Assembly: GCA_017544525.1 (NCBI GenBank)
Contig: JAFYEA010000029.1
Coordinates: 1 to 24,364, forward strand
Length of the DNA: 24,364 bases
Direction of reading: 5' to 3'
Source: Bacilli bacterium
Lineage (GTDB): Bacteria > Bacillota_I > Bacilli_A > RF39 > UBA660
Both the position numbers and the translations under genes were made by a program. Positions 15,894 through 23,860 of this stretch are shown piece by piece; the stretch's first letter is position 1; each line of letters starts with the position of its first letter. The notes below the pieces were generated by a model. The model saw nothing but the letters and a program-made list of their open reading frames with translations. It was not told the DNA's origin and did not search any database.

Positions 15894-17933
15894 ATGAATT
15901 TAAGTGATGAAGAATTTCAAAAAGAAAAGCATCATCTAGAATTAACTACAAAACTTTTAAGAGAACAAATTTCTGATCTCGCACAAGATTTATATGATAG
16001 TGAAGAAAAACAACAAGAATTTAAAAAGTTTGTATGGGATACTAGAGCTGAACTTGATCCAACTGAAATGAAAACAATAATGTCTAACAATGATCAAGAA
16101 ATTGACAACTTAGAAATGAAAGCAAAATATTATAGAAAACTATATCAAATACAAAACTCTCCATATTTCGCTAAGATAGTATTTGAAAGTGATGAAGGTA
16201 TAAATGATATTTATATTGGCCTTACATATTTAACTAAAGGTACTGATAATATTATTTATGACTGGAGAGCACCAATATCAAGTATATTTTATGATTATGA
16301 ACAAGGCAATGCGCAATATGAAGCTCCAGACGGAATTATAAAAGGATATTTGCATAATAAAAGGCAATTTACTATTGAAGATTCAAAGATTAAAAGAGTC
16401 TTTGATTCAAAATTAAATGTGCAAGATGAATTGCTACAAGAAGTACTTGCTAATAAAACTGATGAATATATGAAAAATATAGTTAACACTATTCAAACAG
16501 AGCAAAATGCTATTATTAGAAATATTAAAGATAAAAATTTAATTGTTCAAGGTATTGCTGGTTCTGGGAAAACATCAGTAGCACTTCATAGAATAGCATT
16601 CTTACTATATAAAATTAAAAACTTAACAAGTGATAAAGTGTTAATATTTGCTCCAAACAAGGTATTTAGCGAATATATTTCAAATGTACTTCCTGAATTA
16701 GGTGAAGAAAATACAAAAGAAACAACATTTAGTGACTTCTTAGAAACATACATAACTGAATATAAATCAATAGAGACATTTACATCTTTTATTGAAAGAT
16801 ATTATAAATATGAAGAAGGAAATATTGATTTAATAAAATTAAAACAATCAAATGAAATAATACCTGCGATAGATGAATATATTAAAAATTATTCTAAAAA
16901 AGCAAAATTTACTGATGAAATACTTAATAGGGAATTATACATAGAAAAAGATAAACTAAACTATTACTTACATGAAAGATATTCCTCTATTCCACTATTT
17001 GAAAGAATAGATGAAATAGCAATTAAAATATCTGAAATGGAATTCAAAGGAAACAAATCAAAAGCAAGACAAATAAAAAAATGGTTAAGAGAAAGATTAA
17101 ATATATCTCTTGATATGAAAGAAATCTATAAAGGATTTTATAAAAGTGAAGAATTCAATAAATTGTATAATAAATCATTAAGTGATGCGTATATTAAAAA
17201 ATTAGATGACAAAAACATATCATTTGAAGATGCATGCTTATTTGTATATATGAAAAGCTTATTACAATTCTTGGGTAATGATTATATGATTGAACAAACA
17301 ATAATAGATGAAGCACAAGATTATAATATTCTACAATATATATTATTAAAGAAAATACTTAAGAAAAGTAAATTTACAATACTAGGAGATATTAATCAAA
17401 CAATTAATCCATATTACCATTACAAATCACTTGAAGACTTAAAACAAGTATTTAATGAAAGTGTTAATTATATAGAACTAACAAAAACATATAGATCTAG
17501 TCCAGAAATAATTGAACACGCTAATAAAATATTAGGATTAAATCTTGTATCTGCTATTAGAAGAGATGCTAAAATACCTGTTGAATTTAGAGAAGAAGAT
17601 AATTTAAAAGAACAATTATTAAAAGATATTAAAAAATTAGAAAAAGATAATAAAAGTATTGCTATTATTACTAAAACAGATACAGAGGCAGAAAAAGTAT
17701 TTAAATTATTAAGAAAAGATCTAGAAGATTTAGTATTAATTAAAAATAATTCCAAAACATTTTCAAGAAAACTAGTAACTTTACCATCATATATGGCAAA
17801 AGGACTTGAATTTGATGCAACAATTATATACACTGAAAAAGATAATAAATATACATATGATGAAAGATATCTATACTATGTATCATGTACAAGAAGTCAA
17901 CATCATCTAATAATATATAATCAAGAAAAATAA
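15894..17933 (+). CDS. helD: HelD-family RNA polymerase recycling ATPase (UvrD/Rep-like)
   Basis: A 679-residue superfamily-1 ATPase of the HelD type, which removes RNA polymerase from stalled or finished complexes. The N-terminal coiled-coil (about 1-100: EEFQKEKHHLELTTKLLREQ ...) is the arm that enters the polymerase in HelD proteins. The conserved DWRAPISSIFYDY segment follows, then the ATPase: Q-motif TEQNAIIRN, Walker A GIAGSGKTSVALHRIAFLLY (220-239), Walker B IIDEAQDYNILQY, LGDINQTINPYY, TYRSSPEIIEHA and SCTRSQHHLIIY. It is somewhat shorter than the approximately 770-residue B. subtilis protein. It starts at ATG 15894 with TAGGAGG. It is the only plus-strand gene here and shares a hairpin with the next, convergent gene. 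Confidence 0.92.
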   Translation: MNLSDEEFQKEKHHLELTTKLLREQISDLAQDLYDSEEKQQEFKKFVWDTRAELDPTEMKTIMSNNDQEIDNLEMKAKYYRKLYQIQNSPYFAKIVFESDEGINDIYIGLTYLTKGTDNIIYDWRAPISSIFYDYEQGNAQYEAPDGIIKGYLHNKRQFTIEDSKIKRVFDSKLNVQDELLQEVLANKTDEYMKNIVNTIQTEQNAIIRNIKDKNLIVQGIAGSGKTSVALHRIAFLLYKIKNLTSDKVLIFAPNKVFSEYISNVLPELGEENTKETTFSDFLETYITEYKSIETFTSFIERYYKYEEGNIDLIKLKQSNEIIPAIDEYIKNYSKKAKFTDEILNRELYIEKDKLNYYLHERYSSIPLFERIDEIAIKISEMEFKGNKSKARQIKKWLRERLNISLDMKEIYKGFYKSEEFNKLYNKSLSDAYIKKLDDKNISFEDACLFVYMKSLLQFLGNDYMIEQTIIDEAQDYNILQYILLKKILKKSKFTILGDINQTINPYYHYKSLEDLKQVFNESVNYIELTKTYRSSPEIIEHANKILGLNLVSAIRRDAKIPVEFREEDNLKEQLLKDIKKLEKDNKSIAIITKTDTEAEKVFKLLRKDLEDLVLIKNNSKTFSRKLVTLPSYMAKGLEFDATIIYTEKDNKYTYDERYLYYVSCTRSQHHLIIYNQEK

Positions 17934-17952
17934 AAAGCCATTAAGGCTTTTT
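17932..17952. terminator. Bidirectional terminator between helD and the convergent secreted-protein gene
   Basis: An 8-bp stem AAAAAGCC/GGCTTTTT with a 5-nt loop. It overlaps the stop codons of both convergent genes, so it can serve both. Confidence 0.85.
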
Positions 17953-19159
17953 AATTTGCAATATAATTTGGAGATAACTTAACTATAGGTCTAATAGTAA
18001 AAGGTATATCATTTTCTTTTCCTAATGAATCATATAAAGGATTTAATTCTACTTTGCCATTCTTTATACTAAATATTCCCCATTCAATATTTTTACCATT
18101 TCCATATACATATCTTGTTGATAGATACCCATTAATTAACTCATGTTCGCTACTGTTAGTAATTAAATCTTTAACTACAACTTGTGTCGTTTGTTTTGAA
18201 TTTACATCATTAATAATATAACTTTCACTTCTATGAACACTACCGTTTGTATTTTCATTATTGATAATTGTATTCTTTTCATATTCCCATAATGTAGGAT
18301 AATTAATACTTGTTAACTCTCTAACATATTCTATATTATCTCCATATCTAACTAGAGTTTCATTAAATTTACTCTCAACATCTTCTAAATTAATATTTCT
18401 TACTTCAAGACTATTATCACTACTATAAAGATTTTTAGAAACATCATTTAATAAGTTAACTGCATTATTATATCCATATGCACCAGTTAATTTATAACTA
18501 TCAAAACTAATATTATTTTCACTAATAATGATAATTTCACCTTTATCGCTAATATCATATATTTGCCATCTAGTATCAATTGTAGATAAACTAATCATTC
18601 CTTCCTCACCAAAATACTTACCATCTAATTCATAAGTGTTTGATGGGTGATATTCTATATGATCTCCAACTAATAAACTATTATTAATTTCACTATAATT
18701 GTTTGCAATAATAACTTCATCTAAAGTTCTTGTTATATATCCTCCAGATATATCAAAAGTACAATTAATACTATTTTGTGTATTATTTAAAACCAATAAC
18801 TTTATAGTTTTCTCTTCATTAGATTTTATACTGCCACTAATATTATCGCTTAAATTATAAACAACTAGGTTATCATCATTTTTATATAACAATTTATAAT
18901 ATGTATCTACTTTATTAAGAGATTTAACATCCATATTAATAATATTTCCACCTGGTTTAATTGTTATTTTATTAGTATTCATATTATTAATTTTAATACT
19001 ATAACTTAGTTTATTAGCAATCATTTCTACTGCTCTATGATCATTAGATTCATATATAAAACTTGAAAATGAAGAACTAAGTGAAAAACATACTACAAAT
19101 AGTAGTACCACTAAACATAATATAACTTTTTTTATTAAACTCATATATTTAGTTTTCAT
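17951..19159 (-). CDS. Secreted or membrane-anchored two-domain protein
   Basis: About 402 residues. An N-terminal hydrophobic segment (LIKKVILCLVVLLFVV, with C-terminal Ser/Phe) is an anchor or signal. The first domain (about 35-155) has a beta-sandwich feel (KITIKPGGNIINMDVKSL, EEKTIKLLVLNNT, CTFDISGGYI), like the TasA/camelysin or bacterial Ig-like class; this is inference. The second half has DHIEYHPSNTY, DTRWQIYDIS, LTGAYGYNNAVNLLNDVSK, RNINLEDVE and the end FTIRPIVKLS. That pattern is common in secreted Bacillota proteins, but I cannot name its function. The frame starts with TTG at 19165; ATG 19159 with AGGAA is likelier. It has a good promoter and a terminator, and lies beside the unusual lipoprotein operon. 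Confidence 0.8.
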   Translation of the reverse strand: MKTKYMSLIKKVILCLVVLLFVVCFSLSSSFSSFIYESNDHRAVEMIANKLSYSIKINNMNTNKITIKPGGNIINMDVKSLNKVDTYYKLLYKNDDNLVVYNLSDNISGSIKSNEEKTIKLLVLNNTQNSINCTFDISGGYITRTLDEVIIANNYSEINNSLLVGDHIEYHPSNTYELDGKYFGEEGMISLSTIDTRWQIYDISDKGEIIIISENNISFDSYKLTGAYGYNNAVNLLNDVSKNLYSSDNSLEVRNINLEDVESKFNETLVRYGDNIEYVRELTSINYPTLWEYEKNTIINNENTNGSVHRSESYIINDVNSKQTTQVVVKDLITNSSEHELINGYLSTRYVYGNGKNIEWGIFSIKNGKVELNPLYDSLGKENDIPFTIRPIVKLSPNYIAN

Positions 19160-19185
19160 ATTCAATTCCTATTCTATCAATTATT

Positions 19186-19214
19186 ATTATAATAAAACTA
19201 ATAGAATATTTCAA
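19186..19214 (-). promoter_or_regulatory. Promoter of the secreted two-domain protein
   Basis: TTGAAA (19209-19214) and a perfect TATAAT (19186-19191) on the minus strand with a 17-bp spacer. Confidence 0.75.
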
Positions 19215-19220
19215 GTATAG

Positions 19221-19243
19221 AAAAAAGACACATTGTGTCTTTT
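19221..19243 (-). terminator. Terminator of the seven-gene operon
   Basis: Stem AAAAGACAC/GTGTCTTTT with a 3-nt loop and a U-run on the minus strand, at the stop codon of the last lipoprotein gene. Confidence 0.82.
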
Positions 19244-19949
19244 ATTTTAGTATAAGCCTTACTCTTTCTCCATCATATTCTTCAGTATATTCATCAGTAT
19301 CTACTGTAATTCCTACTTCTCTTAAATAGTCATTTTTATTTACAGCAGTAACTAAATTAGAACTAATATATTTATATCCCATTTGAACTAATAGATTAAT
19401 ATCTTGTACAGGTCCACTTCTTTGTAATTTAAATTTTCCTCTACTATTTCTAATAATATTATATCCATAATATACATGTGTTATTATTCTTTTTCTACCA
19501 GTTAAACTAGAGTGATATGGATCTGTTGTCCAATCATATTCAGTTGTGGTTTTAATATGCATATCACCTTTACTATCTAACTGAATATGTGATTCTTCAT
19601 GGCTATATTGAAATTCTAAATAATCATATAAATCATTTTGAAAAGCAAGTATTTTATCATAATTATCTTCTATATTAACTAAATCATTTCTACTTATAAA
19701 TTTATATAATTCTTCATTTTCATTAGTTAATTCGATATAACTATCTGTTCTATCGTATCTAAGATTATAGTATCCTCCTACATATTCATTTTCACTATCA
19801 ATATATCTTTCTATTCCATAAGCATTAGTATATTCATGCATATGTTTTCCTTCAATACTGCAATCTACTTTGTTACCGCAACCAGCTAATAATATAACAT
19901 CTAATGATAACATTAGTGATAATAATTTTGATTTAAATTCTTTACTCAT
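19242..19949 (-). CDS. Lipoprotein, second of a tandem pair
   Basis: A 235-residue predicted lipoprotein: basic start (MSKEFKSK), a short hydrophobic stretch that unusually contains Asp17, and lipobox LLAGC with Cys24. After lipidation it would be tethered to the outer face of the membrane. The mature part starts GNKVDCSIEGKHMHEYTN, where Cys30, His36 and His38 form a compact possible metal- or heme-binding group (inference). It is about four-fifths identical by eye to the next gene (19958-20662). Most differences cluster at residues 116-150; the N- and C-terminal parts (GYNIIRN, SGPVQDINLL, MGYKYISS) are almost the same. AGGTGA precedes ATG 19949. It is the last gene of the operon. The family is not recognised. 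Confidence 0.88.
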   Translation of the reverse strand: MSKEFKSKLLSLMLSLDVILLAGCGNKVDCSIEGKHMHEYTNAYGIERYIDSENEYVGGYYNLRYDRTDSYIELTNENEELYKFISRNDLVNIEDNYDKILAFQNDLYDYLEFQYSHEESHIQLDSKGDMHIKTTTEYDWTTDPYHSSLTGRKRIITHVYYGYNIIRNSRGKFKLQRSGPVQDINLLVQMGYKYISSNLVTAVNKNDYLREVGITVDTDEYTEEYDGERVRLILK

Positions 19950-19957
19950 TAATTCAC

Positions 19958-20662
19958 CTATTTTAGTATGAGTCTAACTACCTCTCCATCAAATTCTTCA
20001 ACATATTCATCAGTGTCTTCAGTAATACCTATTTCTCTTAAATAATCATTTTTAACCATTTCAGTTACTAAATCACTACTGATATACTTATAGCCCATTT
20101 GTATTAACAAGTTAATATCTTGTACAGGCCCACTTTTTTGTAGTTTGTATTTACCCTTTTCATTTCTTATAATATTATATCCATAAAAGACATGTGTTTG
20201 AATTCTAGTTTCTCCAGTTAAATCTGAATGCTCACGATCGGTTGTCCAATCATGCTCAGTTGAGTAATAAACCATAAACCCTTTACCCATTGGCATAATA
20301 TGAGACTCTTCATATTCATATTGAAATTCTAAATAATCATATAAACCATTTTGAAAAGCAAGTATTTCATCATAATTATCTTCTATGCTAACTAAATTAT
20401 GATTACTTATAAATTTATATAATTCTTCATTTTCATTAGTTAATTCAATATAACTATCAGTCCTATCATATCTAAGACTATTATATCCACCTATATATTC
20501 ATTTTCACTGTCAATATATCTCTCTATTCCATATGAATTAGTATATTCATGCATATGTTTTCCTTCAATACTGCAATCTACTTTATTACCACAACCAACT
20601 AATAATATAACATCTAAAGATAACATCAATGACAATAATTTTGATTTAAATTCTCTACTCAT
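19958..20662 (-). CDS. Lipoprotein, first of a tandem pair
   Basis: A 234-residue predicted lipoprotein with lipobox LLVGC (Cys24), and the same Asp17 in the hydrophobic stretch and the same VDC-x5-HMH motif as its neighbour. Residues 116-150 hold its most divergent part (GKGFMVYYSTEHDWTTD against the sister's KTTTEYDWTTD region); YDYLEFQY before it and the GYNIIRN to DINLL region after it are shared. It starts 1 nt after the stop of the 20664-21035 gene and has no strong SD, so translation is probably coupled to that gene. The pair most likely arose by tandem duplication. The function is unknown; a membrane-linked partner of the five small cytoplasmic proteins is one possibility. Confidence 0.88.
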   Translation of the reverse strand: MSREFKSKLLSLMLSLDVILLVGCGNKVDCSIEGKHMHEYTNSYGIERYIDSENEYIGGYNSLRYDRTDSYIELTNENEELYKFISNHNLVSIEDNYDEILAFQNGLYDYLEFQYEYEESHIMPMGKGFMVYYSTEHDWTTDREHSDLTGETRIQTHVFYGYNIIRNEKGKYKLQKSGPVQDINLLIQMGYKYISSDLVTEMVKNDYLREIGITEDTDEYVEEFDGEVVRLILK

Positions 20663-20663
20663 C

Positions 20664-21035
20664 TTATAAGGTTCTTTCTTTTATTTGCTCTTCTAATAGC
20701 ATTCTTTCTTCAACTAAATGTCTGTGTAAAATTTCTTTATCTATTACTTCAAGCAGATAATAAGTAGTCCTTTCACCATATGTATATGGTAATATTGATA
20801 ATATTTCTAATTCTCTATATTTACTTGGATCTTCAAGGTTAGTTTTTGATTTTAAAATCATAACTTCATTATTATCTAAATCAATGTAAAGTTTACTTCT
20901 TGAATCAAAAGAACATGAAACCAATTCAGATTCGTTACTACTAGAGAGTTCTAGAAAAATACTTTCTTCATATGTTTTTCTTAAACCTGATCCACTACCA
21001 GGTATTCTTCCTAATACTAAATTATTACTTTCCAT
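20664..21035 (-). CDS. Small paralogue 5 of the tandem family
   Basis: A 123-residue protein without signal or membrane segment, one of five tandem paralogues. It shares the family's N-terminus (NNLVLGRIPGSG, then KTYEESIF), the central YIDLDNNE, EILSILPY, and the C-terminal helix YYLLEVIDKEILHRHLVEERMLLEE. The middle (about 30-75) is variable. AGGAGG, overlapping the previous stop codon, precedes ATG 21035. The first lipoprotein gene follows after 1 nt. The C-terminal helix is amphipathic and could form a coiled coil. Not a recognised family. Confidence 0.85.
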   Translation of the reverse strand: MESNNLVLGRIPGSGSGLRKTYEESIFLELSSSNESELVSCSFDSRSKLYIDLDNNEVMILKSKTNLEDPSKYRELEILSILPYTYGERTTYYLLEVIDKEILHRHLVEERMLLEEQIKERTL

Positions 21036-21044
21036 AATTGCCTC

Positions 21045-21401
21045 CTATTTAAGAGTTAAACTCATTTCTTGTTCTCTTTCAATTTTTTCATTCAATAAAT
21101 GATTATGAAGTATTGATGATTCAATAAACTCAACTACAAATTTATCATCTAATAATGCAATATTTAATACTTCAACTTTCTTTAAATCCGTATTATTAAT
21201 TGCAGTTTCATATCCTCCATAACAATAGGAAACTTCTATTTCTCCATTTGTGTTTTTGAATAATCCACTTACTGAATTTCCAAAATATCTAGCAAATTCT
21301 GATGAACTTAAACATTTAAAGAAACTCTCCTCATATGTTTTATGAATTCCTTCTCCACTAACTAGAATTCTATTAGTTACTAAACTATTATTATCTAACA
21401 T
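21045..21401 (-). CDS. Small paralogue 4 of the tandem family
   Basis: A 118-residue protein, the most diverged of the five. It keeps HKTYEESFF near the N-terminus, KKVEVLNIAL in the centre and FVVEFIESSILHNHLLNEKIE at the C-terminus. It lacks the exact LGKIGG motif (it has TNRILVSGEG), and its middle is Gly/Tyr-rich (YCYGGYE). Its start codon overlaps the end of paralogue 3 by 7 nt, and its GGAGGAG ribosome site lies inside the coding end of paralogue 3, which indicates tight translational coupling. The function is unknown. Confidence 0.83.
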   Translation of the reverse strand: MLDNNSLVTNRILVSGEGIHKTYEESFFKCLSSSEFARYFGNSVSGLFKNTNGEIEVSYCYGGYETAINNTDLKKVEVLNIALLDDKFVVEFIESSILHNHLLNEKIEREQEMSLTLK

Positions 21402-21748
21402 AATATTTCTCCTCCTTCATGAACTAAACCTTGTCTAATATCTTCTATTATTCTTCTTTCTTCCTGCAAATGTCTTAGTAAGACTGATTTTTCAATTATT
21501 TCAACTAAAAATTCACTATAATCTTTAGACACTGGGAATAAATTTAAAATAACAACTTCCTTACATCCTTCTGGTATAGATTTAGAAGTTTTTAATTCAT
21601 TGTTTTTATCAATATATAACTTATAGTCATATTTAGCAACGCAAATAATATCATTACCATATATGCTTATTATAGAACTCTCCATGTATGTTTTAAAATT
21701 TCCACCAATTTTTCCTAATAATAAACTATTTAATTCATTGTTTTCCAT
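21395..21748 (-). CDS. Small paralogue 3 of the tandem family
   Basis: A 117-residue member of the family: NSLLLGKIGGNFKTYMESS near the start, YIDKNNEL in the centre, PEGCKEVVILNLFP and the C-terminal EFLVEIIEKSVLLRHLQEERR. It is the closest to paralogue 1 in the conserved parts. It ends in a terminal Cys (GGEILC), which might be chance. It starts at ATG 21748 in a UAAUG overlap with the stop of paralogue 2; AGGGGGATT serves as ribosome site. Its first 38 coding nucleotides are nearly identical to those of paralogue 2. Confidence 0.85.
   Translation of the reverse strand: MENNELNSLLLGKIGGNFKTYMESSIISIYGNDIICVAKYDYKLYIDKNNELKTSKSIPEGCKEVVILNLFPVSKDYSEFLVEIIEKSVLLRHLQEERRIIEDIRQGLVHEGGEILC
21699..21736 (-). 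repeat. Direct repeat copy A (start of paralogue 3)
   Basis: 38 nt that match 22046-22083 at 36 positions by eye. The repeat encodes the LGKIGGN region and lies at the 5' ends of two adjacent genes; it could allow recombination between them. Confidence 0.75.
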
Positions 21749-22092
21749 TATAATCCCCCTAATTTATAAGTGCTTTCATTTGATAGTAATTTTTCAGCAA
21801 TCATTTTTTCTTGCTCTAAATGTTGAAGTAATATATTTCTATCAATTACCTCTACTATAAAATATATATTGCCATCTTCAGTAAAAGGGATTATGTTAAG
21901 AACTATCAATTCAGTTCCATTTGTATCATATGAATATGGAGTTAATTCTCCCTTTTTTTCATAAACTATTTTATAATTAGATATTCTTTTTATACTATAT
22001 CTACCCTCTAAAACTATAAAATAACTTTCATAATATGTTTTACAGTTTCCACCAATTTTTCCTAATAATAAATTATTTGATTCGTTATTCAT
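21748..22092 (-). CDS. Small paralogue 2 of the tandem family
   Basis: A 114-residue member: NNLLLGKIGGNCKTYYESYF, a divergent middle, ELIVLNIIPF, then YFIVEVIDRNILLQHLEQEK. In-frame GTG 22098 precedes it, but AGGAG is placed correctly for ATG 22092. A UAAUG overlap links it to paralogue 3, and it starts 8 nt after paralogue 1. It has no signal or membrane segment, and no catalytic motif can be recognised. Confidence 0.85.
   Translation of the reverse strand: MNNESNNLLLGKIGGNCKTYYESYFIVLEGRYSIKRISNYKIVYEKKGELTPYSYDTNGTELIVLNIIPFTEDGNIYFIVEVIDRNILLQHLEQEKMIAEKLLSNESTYKLGGL
22046..22083 (-). repeat. Direct repeat copy B (start of paralogue 2)
   Basis: The second copy of the 38-nt near-identical repeat at 21699-21736 (two mismatches by eye). 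Paralogue 1 carries a more diverged version near 22440-22470. Confidence 0.75.
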
Positions 22093-22100
22093 ATACACTC

Positions 22101-22487
22101 CTATAAATCTAATATCATATTTTTTTCTTTATTTTCTTCTATTAACATTCTTTCATCTCTTAAATGTCTTAATAATATTGATTTTTCAATTATTTCAATT
22201 ACAAAATATGAATAAACTATTGTTTCTCCATAACTTCTTTCTGTTTTGATATATGGCATAGCACTTAATATTTCAATTTCCTTGCATCCTTTGGGAATTA
22301 CGTCATCATATAAAACTCTATTATTTTTACCCAAATATATTTTTTTATTTTCTCTTGAAGTAAGTTCTTCAAAATAAGAAGCTGTAACACATCTAAATGA
22401 ACTTTCCAAATATGTTTTTGAAATAGAACTACTATTACTGCCTATTTTTCCTAATATCAAACTGTTTGTTTCATTGCCATTTTCCAT
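22101..22487 (-). CDS. Small paralogue 1, first gene of the seven-gene operon
   Basis: A 128-residue protein, the promoter-proximal and longest paralogue. It has SLILGKIGSN with an additional SSSIS insertion before KTYLESSF, the central KIYLGKNN, PKGCKEIEILSAMPY, and the C-terminal helix YFVIEIIEKSILLRHLRDER followed by a charged tail. The start ATG 22487 has a strong AAGGAGAAG site. A sigma-A-type promoter lies 30-55 nt upstream. The conserved ends suggest a common fold with a variable surface; the function is unknown. Confidence 0.86.
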   Translation of the reverse strand: MENGNETNSLILGKIGSNSSSISKTYLESSFRCVTASYFEELTSRENKKIYLGKNNRVLYDDVIPKGCKEIEILSAMPYIKTERSYGETIVYSYFVIEIIEKSILLRHLRDERMLIEENKEKNMILDL

Positions 22488-22514
22488 AATACTTCTCCTT
22501 ACAAAGTGTCATAT

Positions 22515-22543
22515 ATTATAACATAAAAAGAAAAAAAAGTAAA
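22515..22543 (-). promoter_or_regulatory. Promoter of the seven-gene operon
   Basis: TTTACT (22538-22543) and a perfect extended -10, TGTTATAAT (22515-22523), on the minus strand with 17 bp between the hexamers. It lies between the tuf terminator and paralogue 1, so the operon is expressed separately from tuf. Confidence 0.75.
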
Positions 22544-22569
22544 TAAAAAAGACCTTATATAAAAGGTCT
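22544..22569 (-). terminator. tuf terminator
   Basis: A 7-bp stem AGACCTT/AAGGTCT with a 6-nt loop and a U-run on the minus strand, 25 nt downstream of the tuf stop. Confidence 0.85.
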
Positions 22570-22594
22570 AATTTTTATTAATTACTAATATAGA

Positions 22595-23764
22595 TTATTC
22601 TAAGATTTCAGAAACTACACCAGCACCAACTGTTCTACCACCTTCACGAATTGAGAAGTTAGTTCCATTTTCAATTGCGATTGGAGTGATTAATTCAACA
22701 GTCATATCTACATTATCACCAGGCATAACCATTTCAGTTCCTTCTGGTAATGTGATAACACCAGTAACATCAGTTGTTCTAAAATAGAATTGAGGTCTAT
22801 AATTACTAAAGAATGGAGTGTGTCTTCCACCTTCTTCTTTAGATAATACATAAACGCTAGCTTTGAATTTCTTATGTGGAGTAACTGTTCCTGGCTTACA
22901 TAGAATTTGTCCTCTTTCAACATCTTCTCTGTTAATACCACGAAGTAAAACTCCAGCATTATCTCCAGCTTCAGCATAATCTAAAGATTTTCTAAACATT
23001 TCAATACCAGTAACAACTGTCTTTCTTGTTGGTCTAATACCAACGATTTCTACTTCATCATTAAGATTTAATCTACCTCTTTCAACACGTCCTGTAACAA
23101 CAGTTCCACGACCTGTGATAGTAAATACATCTTCAATGCTCATTAAGAAAGGTTTTTCAGTATCTCTTTCTGGAGTATCAATCCATGTATCAACAGCAGC
23201 CATAAGATCTTTAATAGGTTGTACCCATTTTTCATCTCCTTCAAGAGCTTTAAGAGCACTACCACGAATAACTGGAGTATTATCTCCATCAAATCCGTAT
23301 TCAGTTAATAATTCTCTAACTTCCATTTCAACTAAGTCAAGAAGTTCATCATCATCAACCATATCACATTTGTTGATAAATACAACCATTTTTGGTACAC
23401 CAACTTGACGTGATAATAAGATGTGTTCTCTTGTTTGAGGCATTGGTCCATCAGTAGCACTAACTACTAGGATAGCTCCATCCATTTGAGCAGCACCAGT
23501 AATCATGTTTTTAACATAGTCAGCATGTCCTGGGCAGTCTACGTGAGCATAGTGACGTTTGTCAGTTGTATACTCAACGTGAGCAGTATTAATAGTAATA
23601 CCTCTTTCTCTTTCTTCTGGAGCTTTATCGATTTGATCATAATCCATGAATTCTCCAAAATACTTAGTAATTGCAGCTGTTAATGTTGTTTTACCATGGT
23701 CAACGTGTCCAATAGTACCAATATTAACATGTTCTTTAGAACGATCGAATTTTTGTTTTGCCAT
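22595..23764 (-). CDS. tuf: Elongation factor Tu
   Basis: A 389-residue EF-Tu, the GTPase that brings aminoacyl-tRNA to the ribosome. G motifs: GHVDHGKT (19-26), DCPGHADYV and NKCDMVD. The remaining domains are intact: [18 protein letters not shown] at the start of domain 2 and [20 protein letters not shown] in domain 3, ending [14 protein letters not shown]. It is a few residues shorter than the usual 394-397, with no missing motif evident. It starts at ATG 23764 with a strong AGGAGG site. It lies downstream of fusA, as in the str operon of many bacteria, but has its own promoter (23796-23824) and terminator. Confidence 0.99.
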   Translation of the reverse strand: MAKQKFDRSKEHVNIGTIGHVDHGKTTLTAAITKYFGEFMDYDQIDKAPEERERGITINTAHVEYTTDKRHYAHVDCPGHADYVKNMITGAAQMDGAILVVSATDGPMPQTREHILLSRQVGVPKMVVFINKCDMVDDDELLDLVEMEVRELLTEYGFDGDNTPVIRGSALKALEGDEKWVQPIKDLMAAVDTWIDTPERDTEKPFLMSIEDVFTITGRGTVVTGRVERGRLNLNDEVEIVGIRPTRKTVVTGIEMFRKSLDYAEAGDNAGVLLRGINREDVERGQILCKPGTVTPHKKFKASVYVLSKEEGGRHTPFFSNYRPQFYFRTTDVTGVITLPEGTEMVMPGDNVDMTVELITPIAIENGTNFSIREGGRTVGAGVVSEILE

Positions 23765-23795
23765 TTTATTTTTCCTCCTTTTTTAACATAAATAT

Positions 23796-23824
23796 ATTTT
23801 ATCTAATACTCGAATTTTTTTCAA
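23796..23824 (-). promoter_or_regulatory. tuf promoter in the fusA-tuf gap
   Basis: TTGAAA (23819-23824) and TAAAAT (23796-23801) on the minus strand with 17 bp between them. The region also has a weak hairpin (TACTTG/CGAGTA) overlapping the -35, which could act as a weak terminator of fusA transcripts. Confidence 0.55.
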
Positions 23825-23860
23825 GTATAAATAACAAATTGGCAATATTAGTGTACGATT

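Noticed and set aside
17468..17833. 121-codon minus-strand open frame within helD
   Set aside because: It is antisense to the conserved helicase motifs, has no ribosome site and has a composition typical of a shadow frame.
19242..22487. CRISPR or retron-like element in the repeat-containing operon
   Set aside because: The repeats are coding paralogues; no short regularly spaced repeats, reverse transcriptase or Cas-like motif is visible.
22708..22977. 89-codon minus-strand open frame inside tuf
   Set aside because: It is a shadow of tuf in another frame of the same strand; tuf is intact and conserved here.
23115..23408. 97-codon plus-strand open frame opposite tuf, and similar frames opposite pnp, ppdK and the surface protein
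   Set aside because: All are antisense to conserved genes, lack SD sites and have low-complexity or Ser-rich translations.
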